Assembly (NCBI RefSeq): GCF_013337045.2
Contig: NZ_CP118259.1
Span: 1,674,001 to 1,738,000 of the forward strand
Origin: Agrobacterium vitis
GTDB lineage: Bacteria > Pseudomonadota > Alphaproteobacteria > Rhizobiales > Rhizobiaceae
Length of the DNA: 64,000 nucleotides
Direction of reading: 5' to 3'
Below are positions 54,551-64,000 of the stretch, one piece after another. Within the stretch, counting starts at the first letter, position 1, and each line of letters begins with the position of its first letter. The position numbers and the translations under genes are program-made. Under the pieces are notes generated by a model that did no database searches, was not told the origin of the DNA, and saw nothing but the letters and a program-made list of their open reading frames with translations.

Positions 54551-55741
54551 TTAAACAGTAGCTGCCGCAGCAAAACCACGCTCCAGATCCGCCTGGAGAT
54601 CGGCAACATCTTCAAGTCCGATCTGAAGACGAATCAAAGGCCCATCGGTTGGCGGTTTGGCAACAACGCGGTCGCCGACATTGGCCAGTACCGCCAGGCT
54701 TTCGTAACCGCCCCAGGACCATCCAAGGCCGAAAATCTGCAAGGCATCGAGAAAGGCATGCGCCTTGCGCTTGAACCGCGCCGGATCGCTTTCCGCCAAC
54801 ACAAAGGAAAAGATCCCCGAAGCACCTTTGAAATCGCGTTTCCAGATGTCATGGCCGGGAAAACTGGGCAGGGCCGGATGCAGGACGCGCGCAACATCGC
54901 CCCTCGTCTCCAGCCATTCTGCAACGATACGAGCACTGCGATCGTGATGAGCAAGCCTGACCGCCATGGTTCTGAGGCCACGCAAAACCATATAACTGTC
55001 CTCTGCCGAACCGCAGAGGCCCATGGCGCCATTGGCAGCCATAAGGCGCGGCCAGCAGGCCGCATTGGCCGAAACCGTCCCCATCAGGATGTCGGAATGG
55101 CCAGCCGGATATTTGGTTGATGCCTGCATGGAGATATCGACACCGAAATCCAGGGGCCGGAAATAGAGCGGTGTTGCCCAGGTATTGTCCATGCTGACCA
55201 CGGCGCCATGACTATGAGCGATGTCAGTCAGAAGGCGAATATCCTGCATTTCAAATGTATTGCTGCCAGGAGCCTCGGCGTGAACTAGCTTTGTATTGGC
55301 GCGCATCAGCGATGCTATACCTGCACCAATGGCAGGATCGTAATATTCGACCTCGACACCCATCCGCTTCAACATCGTATCGCAGAAATGCCGAGCCGGG
55401 TCATAGACCGAATCAACGACCAGCGCATGATCGCCAGGCGACAGGAAAGCCAGGAAAGGAACGGTAATTGCAGCAAGGCCGGAGGGCAGTATAATCGTGC
55501 CAGCCGAGCCTTCCAGAACGTCAATCGCATCGCAAAGCGCGTCCGTTGTCGGGGTGCCGCGGGTACCATAGGTATATTTCTGCGTCCGCGTTTCCATGCT
55601 TTCGGCAGTCGGAAACAGCACCGTCGATGCCTTGACGATCGGCGGATTGACAAAACCATGGTAGCTTGAGGGATCATGGCCGATATGGCACAATTTTGTA
55701 TTGGTGCCAGCGCTCGTCAACCAGTCTTTTTTGTCGGACAT
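54551..55741 (-). CDS. metC: Cystathionine beta-lyase
   Basis: A 396-residue Cys/Met-metabolism PLP enzyme. Lys210 in STKYPAGHSD binds PLP; TYGTRGTPTTDAL and SMDNTWATPLYF are typical. It splits cystathionine to homocysteine, pyruvate and ammonia; a gamma-lyase or related activity cannot be excluded by sequence. It is divergent from aapJ across a 438-base spacer. Confidence 0.9.
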   Translation of the reverse strand: MSDKKDWLTSAGTNTKLCHIGHDPSSYHGFVNPPIVKASTVLFPTAESMETRTQKYTYGTRGTPTTDALCDAIDVLEGSAGTIILPSGLAAITVPFLAFLSPGDHALVVDSVYDPARHFCDTMLKRMGVEVEYYDPAIGAGIASLMRANTKLVHAEAPGSNTFEMQDIRLLTDIAHSHGAVVSMDNTWATPLYFRPLDFGVDISMQASTKYPAGHSDILMGTVSANAACWPRLMAANGAMGLCGSAEDSYMVLRGLRTMAVRLAHHDRSARIVAEWLETRGDVARVLHPALPSFPGHDIWKRDFKGASGIFSFVLAESDPARFKRKAHAFLDALQIFGLGWSWGGYESLAVLANVGDRVVAKPPTDGPLIRLQIGLEDVADLQADLERGFAAAATV

Positions 55742-56179
55742 CCGCTATAACTGCCTTTTTCACGTGCTGGCCGCCTGCCCGATCGAGCAACTTGCCAAGA
55801 GTTATGACTATCGAAGATAGCGGCGCAATCCACCTCGTTATCGGTTTATCGCCGCCGCTTCACCACTTCTTTTTTTGAACAGGCCAGCCAAGCATGGTCA
55901 AGCCTTGCCGCGTCACCGGGACAATGAAATTCAACGGCGCCATTTAGACTAATTTTTCATCATCAACTGCGGCTTTCCTGTGTTGTCGGCCTAATTTATG
56001 AGCAAAAAAATCGAATTGCCACTTTTCGACGCAATTTCCACCCATCAACACTTGACCATGAACCCATTTATGAATGTGATGGGCTTGCTAGGGTCACAAC
56101 CCGGGCACCGGTGCATGGAGAGGGGCAAGAGCCGTGTCAGGCACCGGAGGGAAGACAAACAGAAAAAAGGTTGGGAAAC
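55742..56179. other. 438-base divergent spacer between metC and aapJ
   Basis: No gene is supported. It must hold both promoters. The palindrome GCACCGGTGC (56105-56114) lies 66 bases before aapJ and could be an operator or part of a leader. A short open frame at 55998-56183 overlaps the aapJ start and is not called. Confidence 0.6.
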
Positions 56180-57205
56180 ATGAAAAAGACGCTCCTGTCA
56201 GTTGCGCTTGGCGCTGCGGCATTTGGTTTTGGCGCATCGGCAGCCTCGGCCGACACGCTGAGCGATGTTAAGGCAAAAGGCTTTGTTCAATGCGGCGTCA
56301 GCCAGGGCATTCCGGGATTTTCCGCTCCGAATGACAAGGGCGACTGGTCGGGTCTGGATGTCGATTATTGCCGCGGCATTGCTGCCGCCGTCTTCGGCGA
56401 CGCATCCAAGGCCAAGTTTACGCCGCTGTCCAGTAAAGACCGCTTCCCCGCATTGCAGTCGGGTGAAGTCGATGTGCTGACGCGTAACACCACCTGGACG
56501 ATCAGCCGCGACACCTCGCTCGGCTTCAACTTCCGCACCGTCAACTATTATGACGGCCAGGGCTTCATGGCGAAAAAGAGCCTCAACGTGAAGTCGGCTC
56601 TGGAACTGTCCGGCGCGGCCGTCTGCGTTCAGACCGGTACCACGACCGAATTGAACCTTGCCGACTATTTCAAGGCCAACGGCCTGAAATACAACCCGGT
56701 CGTGTTTGAAAAGGAAGACGACGCGACTTCGGCCTACGACGCCGGTCGTTGTGACGTCTACACCACCGACCAGTCCGGCCTCTATGCGATCCGTCTGAAG
56801 TTGAAGAACCCCGATGACAACATGGTTCTGCCGGAAGTCATTTCCAAGGAGCCGCTCGGACCGGCTGTGCGTCAGGGCGACGACAAGTGGTTCGACGTGG
56901 TCAGCTGGGTTCACTATGCCATGGTGAACGCTGAGGAAGCCGGCGTGACCTCCAAGAACATCGACGAAATGAAGGCCAATGGCGGTCCGGACGTCAAGCG
57001 CATGCTCGGCGCTGAATCCGGCAGCAAGCTGGGCACTGATCTCGGCCTCAAGGAAGACTGGGCTTACAATGTCATCAAGCTCGTTGGCAATTACGGCGAG
57101 GTCTTCGACCGGAATGTCGGTAATGGCAGCCCGCTGAAGATTGCCCGTGGCGTCAACGCTCTGTGGTCGAAGGGTGGCCTGCAATACGGCCCGCCGATCC
57201 GCTGA
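56180..57205 (+). CDS. aapJ: General L-amino acid ABC transporter, binding protein AapJ
   Basis: A 341-residue periplasmic binding protein with a signal peptide (LLSVALGAAAFGFGASAASA) and the family's LSDVKAKGFVQCGVSQGIPGFSAPN start. The DRFPALQSGEVDVLTRNTTWT block binds the amino acid backbone. GGGAAAC precedes the ATG. First gene of the aapJQMP operon; in rhizobia this system takes up many L-amino acids. Confidence 0.95.
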   Translation: MKKTLLSVALGAAAFGFGASAASADTLSDVKAKGFVQCGVSQGIPGFSAPNDKGDWSGLDVDYCRGIAAAVFGDASKAKFTPLSSKDRFPALQSGEVDVLTRNTTWTISRDTSLGFNFRTVNYYDGQGFMAKKSLNVKSALELSGAAVCVQTGTTTELNLADYFKANGLKYNPVVFEKEDDATSAYDAGRCDVYTTDQSGLYAIRLKLKNPDDNMVLPEVISKEPLGPAVRQGDDKWFDVVSWVHYAMVNAEEAGVTSKNIDEMKANGGPDVKRMLGAESGSKLGTDLGLKEDWAYNVIKLVGNYGEVFDRNVGNGSPLKIARGVNALWSKGGLQYGPPIR

Positions 57206-57338
57206 TCCGCAACCGGGTCCGATAACCAACCCAAACCAAGCCTTTCTGGGGAGGCGGTGTCCGCACCGCCTCCCCATTGCAAAAGGGCAAGGACATGCGC
57301 ACCCAAAACCAAGGGTGAAAAAGGGGGAAAAAGCCTCA

Positions 57339-58535
57339 ATGGCAATACAGGATTCGAGCTCCTCTAAAACCGGATCGGTCAGCGCGGCATCGCTCATCTA
57401 CGACCCGAAGGTCCGGGGCATATTTTATCAGGTGGTTACCTTAGTAATTTTGGTCGCCTTCATCTGGATGGTCGCCAATAATACCATTCACAATCTGCAA
57501 AAAGCCAATATCACCTCCGGCTTCGGCTTTCTGCAAGGCCGCTCCGGCTTCGACATCGGTCAGCAGCTGATCAGCTACAGCAGTGATTCCACCTATGGTC
57601 GAGCGCTGGTCGTCGGCCTGCTCAATACGCTGCAAGTCGCCGTGGCTGGGATCATCACCGCCTCGATCATCGGCTTTGCCGTCGGCCTTGGCCGGCTGTC
57701 GCACAATTGGCTTATCGCCAAGCTCTGCCAGGTCTATGTCGAGATTTTCCGCAATATTCCGCCGCTGCTGGTCATCTTCTTCTGGTACCGCGGCGTCATC
57801 GCCATTCTGCCGCAGGCGCGCGATTCCATTGCGCTGCCTTTCGATATCTATCTGAACAATCGAGGCGTCACCTTTCCAAAGGCGATTTTCGGCGACGAGG
57901 CCTGGCTGCTATTGCCTGCCATCGCAATCGGTATCGTTCTTTCCATTCTCGTTAGGAAATGGGCCCGCAAGCGCCAGATGGCGACAGGCCAACAATTTCC
58001 AATCCTATGGTCGTCGCTGGCTTTGATCGTCGGCTTTCCATTCCTGGTGTTTATGGTGATCGGCATGCCGTTGACCTTCGATCTTCCAATTGTCGGTCGA
58101 TTCAACATGCAGGGCGGTTCGGTCGTCGGACCCGAGTTCACCTCGCTGTTTCTGGCGCTGTCCTTCTACACCGCCGCTTTCATAGCGGAAATCGTTCGCG
58201 GTGGCATCAAGGCTGTCTCCAAGGGGCAGACAGAAGCGGCCAGCGCCCTCGGCCTCAAGCATAACCATACCTCACGGCTCATTGTCGTGCCGCAGGCGAT
58301 GCGGATAATCATTCCGCCGCTGACCAGCCAGTATCTGAACCTTGCGAAAAACTCCTCCCTGGCTGTCGCCATCGGCTTTGCCGATATCGTCGCCGTCGGA
58401 GGTACGATTCTCAATCAGACCGGACAGGCCGTCGAGATTGTTGCCATCTGGTTGGCCGTCTACCTGACGATCAGCATCAGCACTGCGGTCTTCATGAACT
58501 GGTTTAATGCCAAGATGGCGCTGGTCGAGAGGTAA
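57339..58535 (+). CDS. aapQ: General L-amino acid ABC transporter, permease AapQ
   Basis: A 398-residue inner-membrane permease with about eight hydrophobic segments. The coupling region is in the [24 protein letters not shown] segment. A long N-terminal part with QAARGRS-like loops precedes the transporter fold, as in AapQ. The start at 57339 follows AAGGGGGAAAA; the frame is open to 57141 through the spacer. Spacing to aapM is 4 bases. Confidence 0.95.
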   Translation: MAIQDSSSSKTGSVSAASLIYDPKVRGIFYQVVTLVILVAFIWMVANNTIHNLQKANITSGFGFLQGRSGFDIGQQLISYSSDSTYGRALVVGLLNTLQVAVAGIITASIIGFAVGLGRLSHNWLIAKLCQVYVEIFRNIPPLLVIFFWYRGVIAILPQARDSIALPFDIYLNNRGVTFPKAIFGDEAWLLLPAIAIGIVLSILVRKWARKRQMATGQQFPILWSSLALIVGFPFLVFMVIGMPLTFDLPIVGRFNMQGGSVVGPEFTSLFLALSFYTAAFIAEIVRGGIKAVSKGQTEAASALGLKHNHTSRLIVVPQAMRIIIPPLTSQYLNLAKNSSLAVAIGFADIVAVGGTILNQTGQAVEIVAIWLAVYLTISISTAVFMNWFNAKMALVER

Positions 58536-58539
58536 TATC

Positions 58540-59694
58540 ATGGCATTACACACCCCTGTATTTGTACGCACGGAGATGGTATCCGCCTCTCCGGCTCCCG
58601 CTGGCCAGATCGGCACGACAGCCTGGGTCCGCAAGAATCTGATTGCGACCCCGAAAGACGTCGTGCTGACACTGTTGGCATTGGCCTTTCTGGCCTATGT
58701 CCTGCCCGGCTTGATCAACTGGCTGTTCGTTCACGCCGTCTGGTCAGGAGCAGGCCGCATTGCCTGCCTTACGGTCTCTCAGGGCGGGGCATTACCGGAT
58801 GGCAGCGCCGGTGCCTGCTGGGCCTTTGTCGGCGCCAAGTTTCAGCAATTCATCTTCGGACGCTATCCGAGCGAAGAGATCTGGCGTCCATTGACCGTCA
58901 TGATCCTGTTCGCCGTCCTGCTGGCTCCCATGCTGATTCCGAAGGCGCCGTTCAAGGGTACCAATGCCCTGCTGCTGTTTCTGGTGCTGCCAGTAGTTTC
59001 CTTCTTTTTGCTCACTGGCGGCTTTGGCCTCGAGCATGTGGAAACGGCCCGTTGGGGCGGCCTGATGGTGACCCTGATTCTGTCCTTCTTTGGGATTGCG
59101 GTGTCGCTGCCGGTTGGCATCATGCTGGCGCTTGGCCGCCGGTCGACCATGCCGGTCATCAAGATGCTCTGCGTGATCTTCATCGAAGTGGTGCGCGGCG
59201 TCCCCTTGATCACCGTATTGTTCATGGCCAGCGTCATGCTGCCGTTATTCCTTCCCGATGGCTGGAGTTTCGACAAGTTGCTGCGCGCTTTGGTCGGTGT
59301 CTCGATCTTCTCATCGGCTTATATGGCTGAAGTCATTCGCGGCGGCCTGCAGGCCATCCCGAAGGGGCAGTTCGAAGGTGCCGACTCGCTTGGCCTGAGC
59401 TACTGGCAGAAGATCCGGTTGATCGTCCTGCCGCAGGCGATCAAGCTGGTCATTCCGGGCATCGTCAATACCTTTATCGGGCTGTTCAAGGATACGTCAC
59501 TGGTCTCGATCATTGGCATGTTCGACCTCCTGGGCATCGTCATCCTCAACCTGTCGGACTCCAACTGGGCAACGCCTGAGACAGCCGTAACCGGTCTGGT
59601 CTTTGCAGGCTTCATCTACTGGCTGTTCTGCTTCAGCATGTCGCGCTACTCGTATTTCATGGAACGGCACCTCGACACGGGCCACAAGCACTAG
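58540..59694 (+). CDS. aapM: General L-amino acid ABC transporter, permease AapM
   Basis: A 384-residue partner permease with about eight to nine hydrophobic segments; [24 protein letters not shown] is the ATPase-contact loop. It starts 4 bases after the aapQ stop with GAGAGG upstream. The protein is shorter than AapQ by about 14 residues, the usual difference. Confidence 0.95.
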   Translation: MALHTPVFVRTEMVSASPAPAGQIGTTAWVRKNLIATPKDVVLTLLALAFLAYVLPGLINWLFVHAVWSGAGRIACLTVSQGGALPDGSAGACWAFVGAKFQQFIFGRYPSEEIWRPLTVMILFAVLLAPMLIPKAPFKGTNALLLFLVLPVVSFFLLTGGFGLEHVETARWGGLMVTLILSFFGIAVSLPVGIMLALGRRSTMPVIKMLCVIFIEVVRGVPLITVLFMASVMLPLFLPDGWSFDKLLRALVGVSIFSSAYMAEVIRGGLQAIPKGQFEGADSLGLSYWQKIRLIVLPQAIKLVIPGIVNTFIGLFKDTSLVSIIGMFDLLGIVILNLSDSNWATPETAVTGLVFAGFIYWLFCFSMSRYSYFMERHLDTGHKH

Positions 59695-59805
59695 CATCTG
59701 TCGGTTTCGACCTGATCCGACATTTGCTTCATTCTTTCGTTCGTTTGTCGGGACAAGATCGACGTCCTGCTTTCCCGACAAACTCCACTTCTAGGAAACT
59801 CAATT

Positions 59806-60576
59806 ATGGCTGAAGCTCAAACCTCCATCGAGAAAGCCCCGACCAAGACCGCAATCGAACTGATTGCCATGAACAAATGGTATGGCGAATTTCACGTCCT
59901 TCGTGACATCAACCTCAAGGTCGCGACCGGCGAGCGGATTGTCATCGCTGGTCCGTCGGGCTCCGGCAAATCAACGATGATCCGCTGTATCAACCGGTTG
60001 GAGGAACACCAGACCGGACAGATTATCGTCGATAACATCGAGTTGACCAACGACCTCAAGAAGATCGATGAAGTCCGCCGCGAAGTCGGCATGGTGTTCC
60101 AGCACTTCAATCTGTTCCCGCATCTGACGATCCTCGAAAATTGCACGCTGGCGCCGATCTGGGTTCGCAAGATGCCAAAGAAGGAAGCCGAAGAAGTCGC
60201 GATGCACTATCTGAAGCGCGTCAAGATCCCGGAACAGGCCAATAAATATCCAGGCCAGCTTTCCGGTGGCCAGCAGCAGCGCGTCGCCATCGCCCGCGCC
60301 CTTTGCATGAAGCCGAAGATCATGCTGTTCGACGAGCCGACCTCGGCGCTTGACCCGGAAATGGTCAAGGAAGTGCTGGACACCATGGTGGGTCTGGCCG
60401 AAGAAGGCATGACCATGCTCTGCGTTACCCATGAAATGGGCTTCGCCCGCCAGGTTGCCGACCGGGTGATCTTCATGGACCAGGGCCAGATCGTCGAACA
60501 GAACGCGCCCGCCGAGTTCTTCGACAATCCACAGCACGAGCGCACCAAGCTGTTCCTTAGCCAGATCCTGCACTAG
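59806..60576 (+). CDS. aapP: General L-amino acid ABC transporter, ATP-binding protein AapP
   Basis: A 256-residue ATPase. Walker A is GPSGSGKST (about residues 50-58), signature LSGGQQQR, Walker [11 protein letters not shown], and the His switch is in [10 protein letters not shown]. It powers AapQM. It lies 111 bases after aapM and is followed by a very stable terminator. Confidence 0.96.
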   Translation: MAEAQTSIEKAPTKTAIELIAMNKWYGEFHVLRDINLKVATGERIVIAGPSGSGKSTMIRCINRLEEHQTGQIIVDNIELTNDLKKIDEVRREVGMVFQHFNLFPHLTILENCTLAPIWVRKMPKKEAEEVAMHYLKRVKIPEQANKYPGQLSGGQQQRVAIARALCMKPKIMLFDEPTSALDPEMVKEVLDTMVGLAEEGMTMLCVTHEMGFARQVADRVIFMDQGQIVEQNAPAEFFDNPQHERTKLFLSQILH

Positions 60577-60598
60577 GATCTGACTAATATCCTGGAGC

Positions 60599-60640
60599 AC
60601 AGCGCCGTGCGCCATATATGGTGCACGGCGCTGTCGTGTT
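60599..60640 (+). terminator. Terminator of the aapJQMP operon
   Basis: A 15-bp stem (60599-60613 against 60620-60634, one G-U) with an ATATAT-type loop is followed by CGTGTTTG. The T run is weak but the stem is very stable. Confidence 0.85.
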
Positions 60641-60731
60641 TGTCAGGGACAAGTGGAAACCGATTTTTCCGAAAAGACATGCGAAAGAGAACGCCATAGA
60701 ATGTCAGATGAATCCAGATAGACCCGTCACG

Positions 60732-62138
60732 CTATGGAATCGGGGGCCGTACAGGCGGTCCTTGCACGGCTTTTGCCAGTGAAAACAGCAGGGCTTCCTG
60801 AAACGGAACTGCCATCAGATCCAACCCAACCGGCAACCCGTCAGCTTGCCCGACCGGCACATTGATGGCGGGCCACCCAAGCGCCGAAGCCAATACGCCA
60901 TTGCGTTCAGGTCTCGACTGTTCACCGATCAAAAGAGCGGTACGATGTTGCGCAGGGTAGGCCAGCGCATCGAGCCGATGCCCCTGCATCAGCTCCTCGG
61001 TAAGCATTCGTATCGTCTTCGCAGCAGCGATCTTACGGGCATAATCTAGCTTCGCGTCATCCCTATCCGCATCCAGGGCCGTTTTAAGCAGCATATGCAT
61101 GGTCGAATGAGGCCAGCGTCCGTCTTCGACATAGGCTCTGAAGCTACGGATCGGGGCACCGGTGTTCAAGCCGCTCAGCCAGCCGTCGAATGCGCTTTCA
61201 AATTCGTGAGCATGCAGCGCCAGATCATTATATAGCGATAGAGAATTAAACCGTGGTTCCTCAATTTCGACAACAACGACATCCCTGCTGCGAAGTCGCT
61301 CAAAAGCAGCATCCAAGCAACGGTTGATGCCGACATGCTCCTCGCCCTTACCAAACAACCCCTTCAGCACGCCGATGCGCATGCCCTCGACTTTCGGCCA
61401 CCGTGAAACCTTAAGACCATCCCTATCCAAGTCGCGGGCCGCCAAACTCACGGCGTCATCCGGATCAAAGCCAATCATCATCCGAAATGCCAGCGCCAGA
61501 TCTTCGAGCGTCCCCGCGAGCGGCCCCAGCACGTCCATGGTCGGCGAGACGGGAATCGTTCCGCTTCGGGCGATCAGCCCCCGGCTTGGCCTCAATCCGA
61601 AAACGCCGCAAACATGAGCGGGATTGCGGATCGAGTTTACTGTTTCCGTGCCGAGGGCAACGTTGCAAGCCCCAATCGCTACCGCAATAGCCGAGCCGCC
61701 GGAAGACCCGGCTGGCGTACGGGACGGATCGTAGGGATTGAGTGACTGGCCGCCAAGCGAGCTTAATGTGCTTCCCGCCCCGGCCAGTTCATCCAGATTG
61801 GTCTTGCCGATCACCACCGCGCCATGCTGTTTCAACCGGCGCAGTGCAAAGGCATCACGACGCGGCACATAGTCTTTAAGGGCGACGGCCCCGCCGGTCG
61901 TGTTCAGCCCCGCGGTTTCGATATTGTCCTTGACGGCAACAACCACGCTCCGCAGCGGAAGGTACTCACCCTCTTCATGCCGGCGGTCCACAGATTTCGC
62001 CTCATCCAACATCATTGGATTGAGGCAAAGGAACGCCTCAAGATGCTCGAAAATCCCGAGGTTTTCCAGGCACCGTTCCGCATGAGCGACAGACGAGCCG
62101 AGCGTTGGCTCTTGATCCTCAACAACCATCAACCTCAT
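60732..62138 (-). CDS. Amidase-signature family protein
   Basis: A 468-residue amidase-signature enzyme. The Ser-cisSer-Lys triad is visible: Lys70 (VAVKDNI), Ser145 in AGSSGGS and Ser169 in GTETVNSIRNPA. In most relatives the stretch before the nucleophile is DTGGS; here it is ETVNS, so the oxyanion-hole residues differ. It hydrolyses an amide of unknown identity. It has a single domain and does not look like an allophanate hydrolase. It lies between the aap operon and alaS. Confidence 0.88.
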   Translation of the reverse strand: MRLMVVEDQEPTLGSSVAHAERCLENLGIFEHLEAFLCLNPMMLDEAKSVDRRHEEGEYLPLRSVVVAVKDNIETAGLNTTGGAVALKDYVPRRDAFALRRLKQHGAVVIGKTNLDELAGAGSTLSSLGGQSLNPYDPSRTPAGSSGGSAIAVAIGACNVALGTETVNSIRNPAHVCGVFGLRPSRGLIARSGTIPVSPTMDVLGPLAGTLEDLALAFRMMIGFDPDDAVSLAARDLDRDGLKVSRWPKVEGMRIGVLKGLFGKGEEHVGINRCLDAAFERLRSRDVVVVEIEEPRFNSLSLYNDLALHAHEFESAFDGWLSGLNTGAPIRSFRAYVEDGRWPHSTMHMLLKTALDADRDDAKLDYARKIAAAKTIRMLTEELMQGHRLDALAYPAQHRTALLIGEQSRPERNGVLASALGWPAINVPVGQADGLPVGLDLMAVPFQEALLFSLAKAVQGPPVRPPIP

Positions 62139-62196
62139 GCTCCGCGCTACCGCATCGGACCAAAAAGATGAAGGCCGACGGTCTTACGGCTTGAGA

Positions 62197-64000
62197 TTAG
62201 GCCGCCTCAATGGCCTTGGCAACGGCTTCGATGGCATCGTCGGCCTTGGCACCATCAGGACCGCCTGCCTGGGCCATATCGGGCCGTCCACCACCGCCCT
62301 TGCCACCAAGGGCGGATGAGGCAATCCGGACCAGATCGACAGCGGAAACCTTGCTAGTCAGATCAGCCGTCACACTCGCAACAGCACTGGCTTTGCCATC
62401 CTCGGCCACTGCGATCAGAAGGACCACGCCAGACCCGAGTACAGATTTGGCGTCGTCGGCCATGCCCTTGAGATCCTTCGGATCGATCCCAGCGAGTTGC
62501 TTGCCGATGAATTTGATCCCGCCCAAGTCGCGCGGCACGTCGGCAGCGCCGGTTGAGCCGCCACCCATGGCAAGCTTCCGCTTGGCATCAGCCAATTCAC
62601 GTTCCAGCTTGCGGCGCTCGTCCACCAAAGCTTCTATGCGAGAAACGACATCGACGGGCTGGACCTTCAAGGCGGATGCCAGCGCTTTGACACGTTCGTC
62701 CTGTTCGGCCAGATAGGCACGGGCGGATTCGCCTGTCAGGGCCTCGATCCGGCGGACACCTGCACCAACAGCGCTTTCGGCCACCAGCCGTACCAAGCCG
62801 ATATCGCCTGTCGCCGAGACGTGCGTTCCGCCGCAAAGCTCAATGGAATAGGGCTTGCCAGCCTTGGGACCGCGCACCGCCGTACCCATCGACACGACAC
62901 GCACTTCATCCCCGTATTTCTCGCCGAACAGCGCCATGGCACCCTCGGCAATCGCATCATCCACCGCCATCAAGCGGGTGGTGACGGCAGCATTTTGGAC
63001 AATGATTTCATTGGCCATGTCTTCAACGATCTTCAACTCCTCCGCCGTGACAGGCTTGGGATGGGAAATGTCAAAACGAAGACGTTCCGGCGCAACCAGC
63101 GAACCCTTCTGTGCCACATGGCTGCCTAGCACATCGCGCAAGGCCTCATGCAGCAGATGCGTCGCGGAATGGTTGGCCCGTAGTCTGGAGCGCCGAGCAT
63201 GATCAACATTGAGCGCGACGACCGTACAGGCGCGAACAGTCCCTTCACGAACCGTGGCAACGTGGACAAACAGCCCCTCGCCCTTCTTTAGGGTATCGCG
63301 CACCTCAAGAACGAATCCATCTCCAACGATTTCACCGGTATCGCCAACCTGACCACCGGATTCGCCATAAAATGGGGTCTGGTTGACCACAACCTGGACA
63401 TTCTCGCCCGCAGCAGCTTGCTCGATCACCGCACCATCACGCACCAGCGCCTGGATTTCTCCCTCGGCGCTTTCGGCGGAATAACCGAGAAACTCAGTTG
63501 CGCCGTGCTTGTCCTTCAATTCGAACCAGACAGTTTCCGTCGCCTTGTCGCCTGAGCCGGACCAGCTAGCACGGGCTTCCGCCTTCTGGCGCTGCATAGC
63601 ATCGTTAAAGCCGGTGATATCGACGCCAATGCCACGGGCCCGCAGCGCATCCTGCGTCAAATCCAGCGGAAAACCGTAGGTGTCGTAAAGCTTGAAAGCG
63701 GTCTCGCCGTCAATGCTATCGCCCTTGTTCAGAGTGGCGGTCGCGTCGGATAGCAGCGAAAGGCCACGCTCCAACGTCTTGCGGAAACGATTTTCTTCGA
63801 GCTTCAAGGTTTCGGAAATCAGTGCCTCGGCGCGGACCAGTTCCGGATAGGCGCGCCCCATCTGCTGCACAAGCACAGGCAAAAGCTTGTAAATCATCGG
63901 ATCGCGGGAGCCGAGCAGTTCCGCATGGCGCATGGCGCGGCGCATGATCCGGCGCAGAACATAGCCGCGACCTTCGTTCGATGGCAACACACCATCAGCG
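62197..64000 (-). CDS. alaS: Alanine--tRNA ligase (C-terminal two thirds; 5' end outside the window)
   Basis: About 600 codons of AlaS, cut at the window edge. The visible part starts at [22 protein letters not shown], in the tRNA-recognition region of the catalytic half, then carries the editing domain ([13 protein letters not shown] and [13 protein letters not shown], the zinc- and Ala-mischarging site) and the coiled-coil plus C-Ala domain ending in a Gly-rich segment. It charges tRNA-Ala and clears Ser/Gly-tRNA-Ala. The ATP-binding N-terminus is not seen. Confidence 0.95.
   Translation of the reverse strand, partial: ADGVLPSNEGRGYVLRRIMRRAMRHAELLGSRDPMIYKLLPVLVQQMGRAYPELVRAEALISETLKLEENRFRKTLERGLSLLSDATATLNKGDSIDGETAFKLYDTYGFPLDLTQDALRARGIGVDITGFNDAMQRQKAEARASWSGSGDKATETVWFELKDKHGATEFLGYSAESAEGEIQALVRDGAVIEQAAAGENVQVVVNQTPFYGESGGQVGDTGEIVGDGFVLEVRDTLKKGEGLFVHVATVREGTVRACTVVALNVDHARRSRLRANHSATHLLHEALRDVLGSHVAQKGSLVAPERLRFDISHPKPVTAEELKIVEDMANEIIVQNAAVTTRLMAVDDAIAEGAMALFGEKYGDEVRVVSMGTAVRGPKAGKPYSIELCGGTHVSATGDIGLVRLVAESAVGAGVRRIEALTGESARAYLAEQDERVKALASALKVQPVDVVSRIEALVDERRKLERELADAKRKLAMGGGSTGAADVPRDLGGIKFIGKQLAGIDPKDLKGMADDAKSVLGSGVVLLIAVAEDGKASAVASVTADLTSKVSAVDLVRIASSALGGKGGGGRPDMAQAGGPDGAKADDAIEAVAKAIEAA

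Noticed and set aside
55998..56183. Short plus-strand frame upstream of aapJ
   Set aside because: It overlaps the aapJ start by a few bases and has no ribosome site or protein pattern.
56198..57397. 399-codon minus-strand frame
   Set aside because: It is antisense to aapJ, which has a clear signal peptide and family pattern.
63985..64000. Possible frameshift at the truncated 5' edge of alaS
   Set aside because: On careful reading the codons GCT GAT GGT GTG TTG continue in frame with LPSNEG, so the gene is simply cut by the window.
1..64000. Mobile elements, CRISPR arrays, rRNA or tRNA genes
   Set aside because: No transposase or integrase genes, no regularly spaced repeats and no tRNA-like folds were noticed in the gaps between genes; this was judged by eye only.

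Overview
The window is a chromosomal segment of an alphaproteobacterium, most likely Rhizobiaceae (Agrobacterium/Allorhizobium/Rhizobium type). The pointers are the cluster rpsB-tsf-pyrH-frr-uppS-cdsA-rseP-bamA-lpxD-fabZ-lpxA-lpxI-lpxB with LpxI rather than LpxH, an EipB-family envelope protein, an aapJQMP general amino acid permease with a divergent metC, a small phasin, and DUF1127, DUF3126 and HlyU-like small proteins. Everything is read from sequence alone. No insertion sequence, prophage, CRISPR array, rRNA or tRNA gene was seen. The last gene (alaS) and the first (a DUF1127 protein) are cut by the window edges.

Layout. 1-4.2 kb: DUF1127 tail, then a leftward operon of a Do-family periplasmic protease, rarA and a MOSC protein. 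4.2-9.1 kb: rightward singles, namely a DUF1203 protein, an asparaginase fused to a bulb-lectin-like C-terminus, a PilZ protein and a Tat-exported CpdB. 9.1-10.7 kb: a leftward HlyU-like protein and a family 2 glycosyltransferase, followed by an unusually long AT-rich non-coding stretch before ilvA.

12.6-20.9 kb is the most interesting accessory region. A sigma-54 type -24/-12 element lies immediately upstream of a guanidine-I (ykkC) riboswitch with a terminator-like expression platform. Downstream, in one direction, are an ABC transporter (binding protein, permease, ATPase), two DUF1989 'urea carboxylase-associated' proteins and a 1189-residue biotin-dependent urea/guanidine carboxylase, closed by a strong hairpin terminator. 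This reads as a guanidine uptake and carboxylation/deimination operon that should yield allophanate, but no allophanate hydrolase is present in the window.

21-27.1 kb: a small alpha/beta hydrolase, a DMT transporter, an unknown protein, then a compact formaldehyde-detoxification group (glutathione-dependent formaldehyde dehydrogenase and S-formylglutathione hydrolase) with ElaA-like, YaiI and DUF1345 genes inserted between the two enzymes. 27.1-40.6 kb: the leftward lipid A / outer-membrane assembly / translation-factor block. 40.7-48.6 kb: eipB, RidA, a glycerophosphodiester phosphodiesterase, a FemAB/GNAT-like protein, a HIT protein, azlCD and clpS-clpA. 49-55.7 kb: phasin, DUF3126, cysE, an enoyl-CoA hydratase-like gene, an alpha/beta hydrolase, a zinc-finger protein, an FAD monooxygenase and metC. 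56.2-60.6 kb: aapJQMP with a long terminator hairpin. 60.7-64 kb: an amidase with an atypical signature and the 3' part of alaS.

Non-coding structure worth attention: a multi-helix leader upstream of rpsB, a nested perfect inverted repeat between rseP and bamA, inverted repeats in the 677-base gap before ilvA, an 18-bp direct repeat that includes the 3' end of lpxI, and a Pho-box-like site before cpdB.
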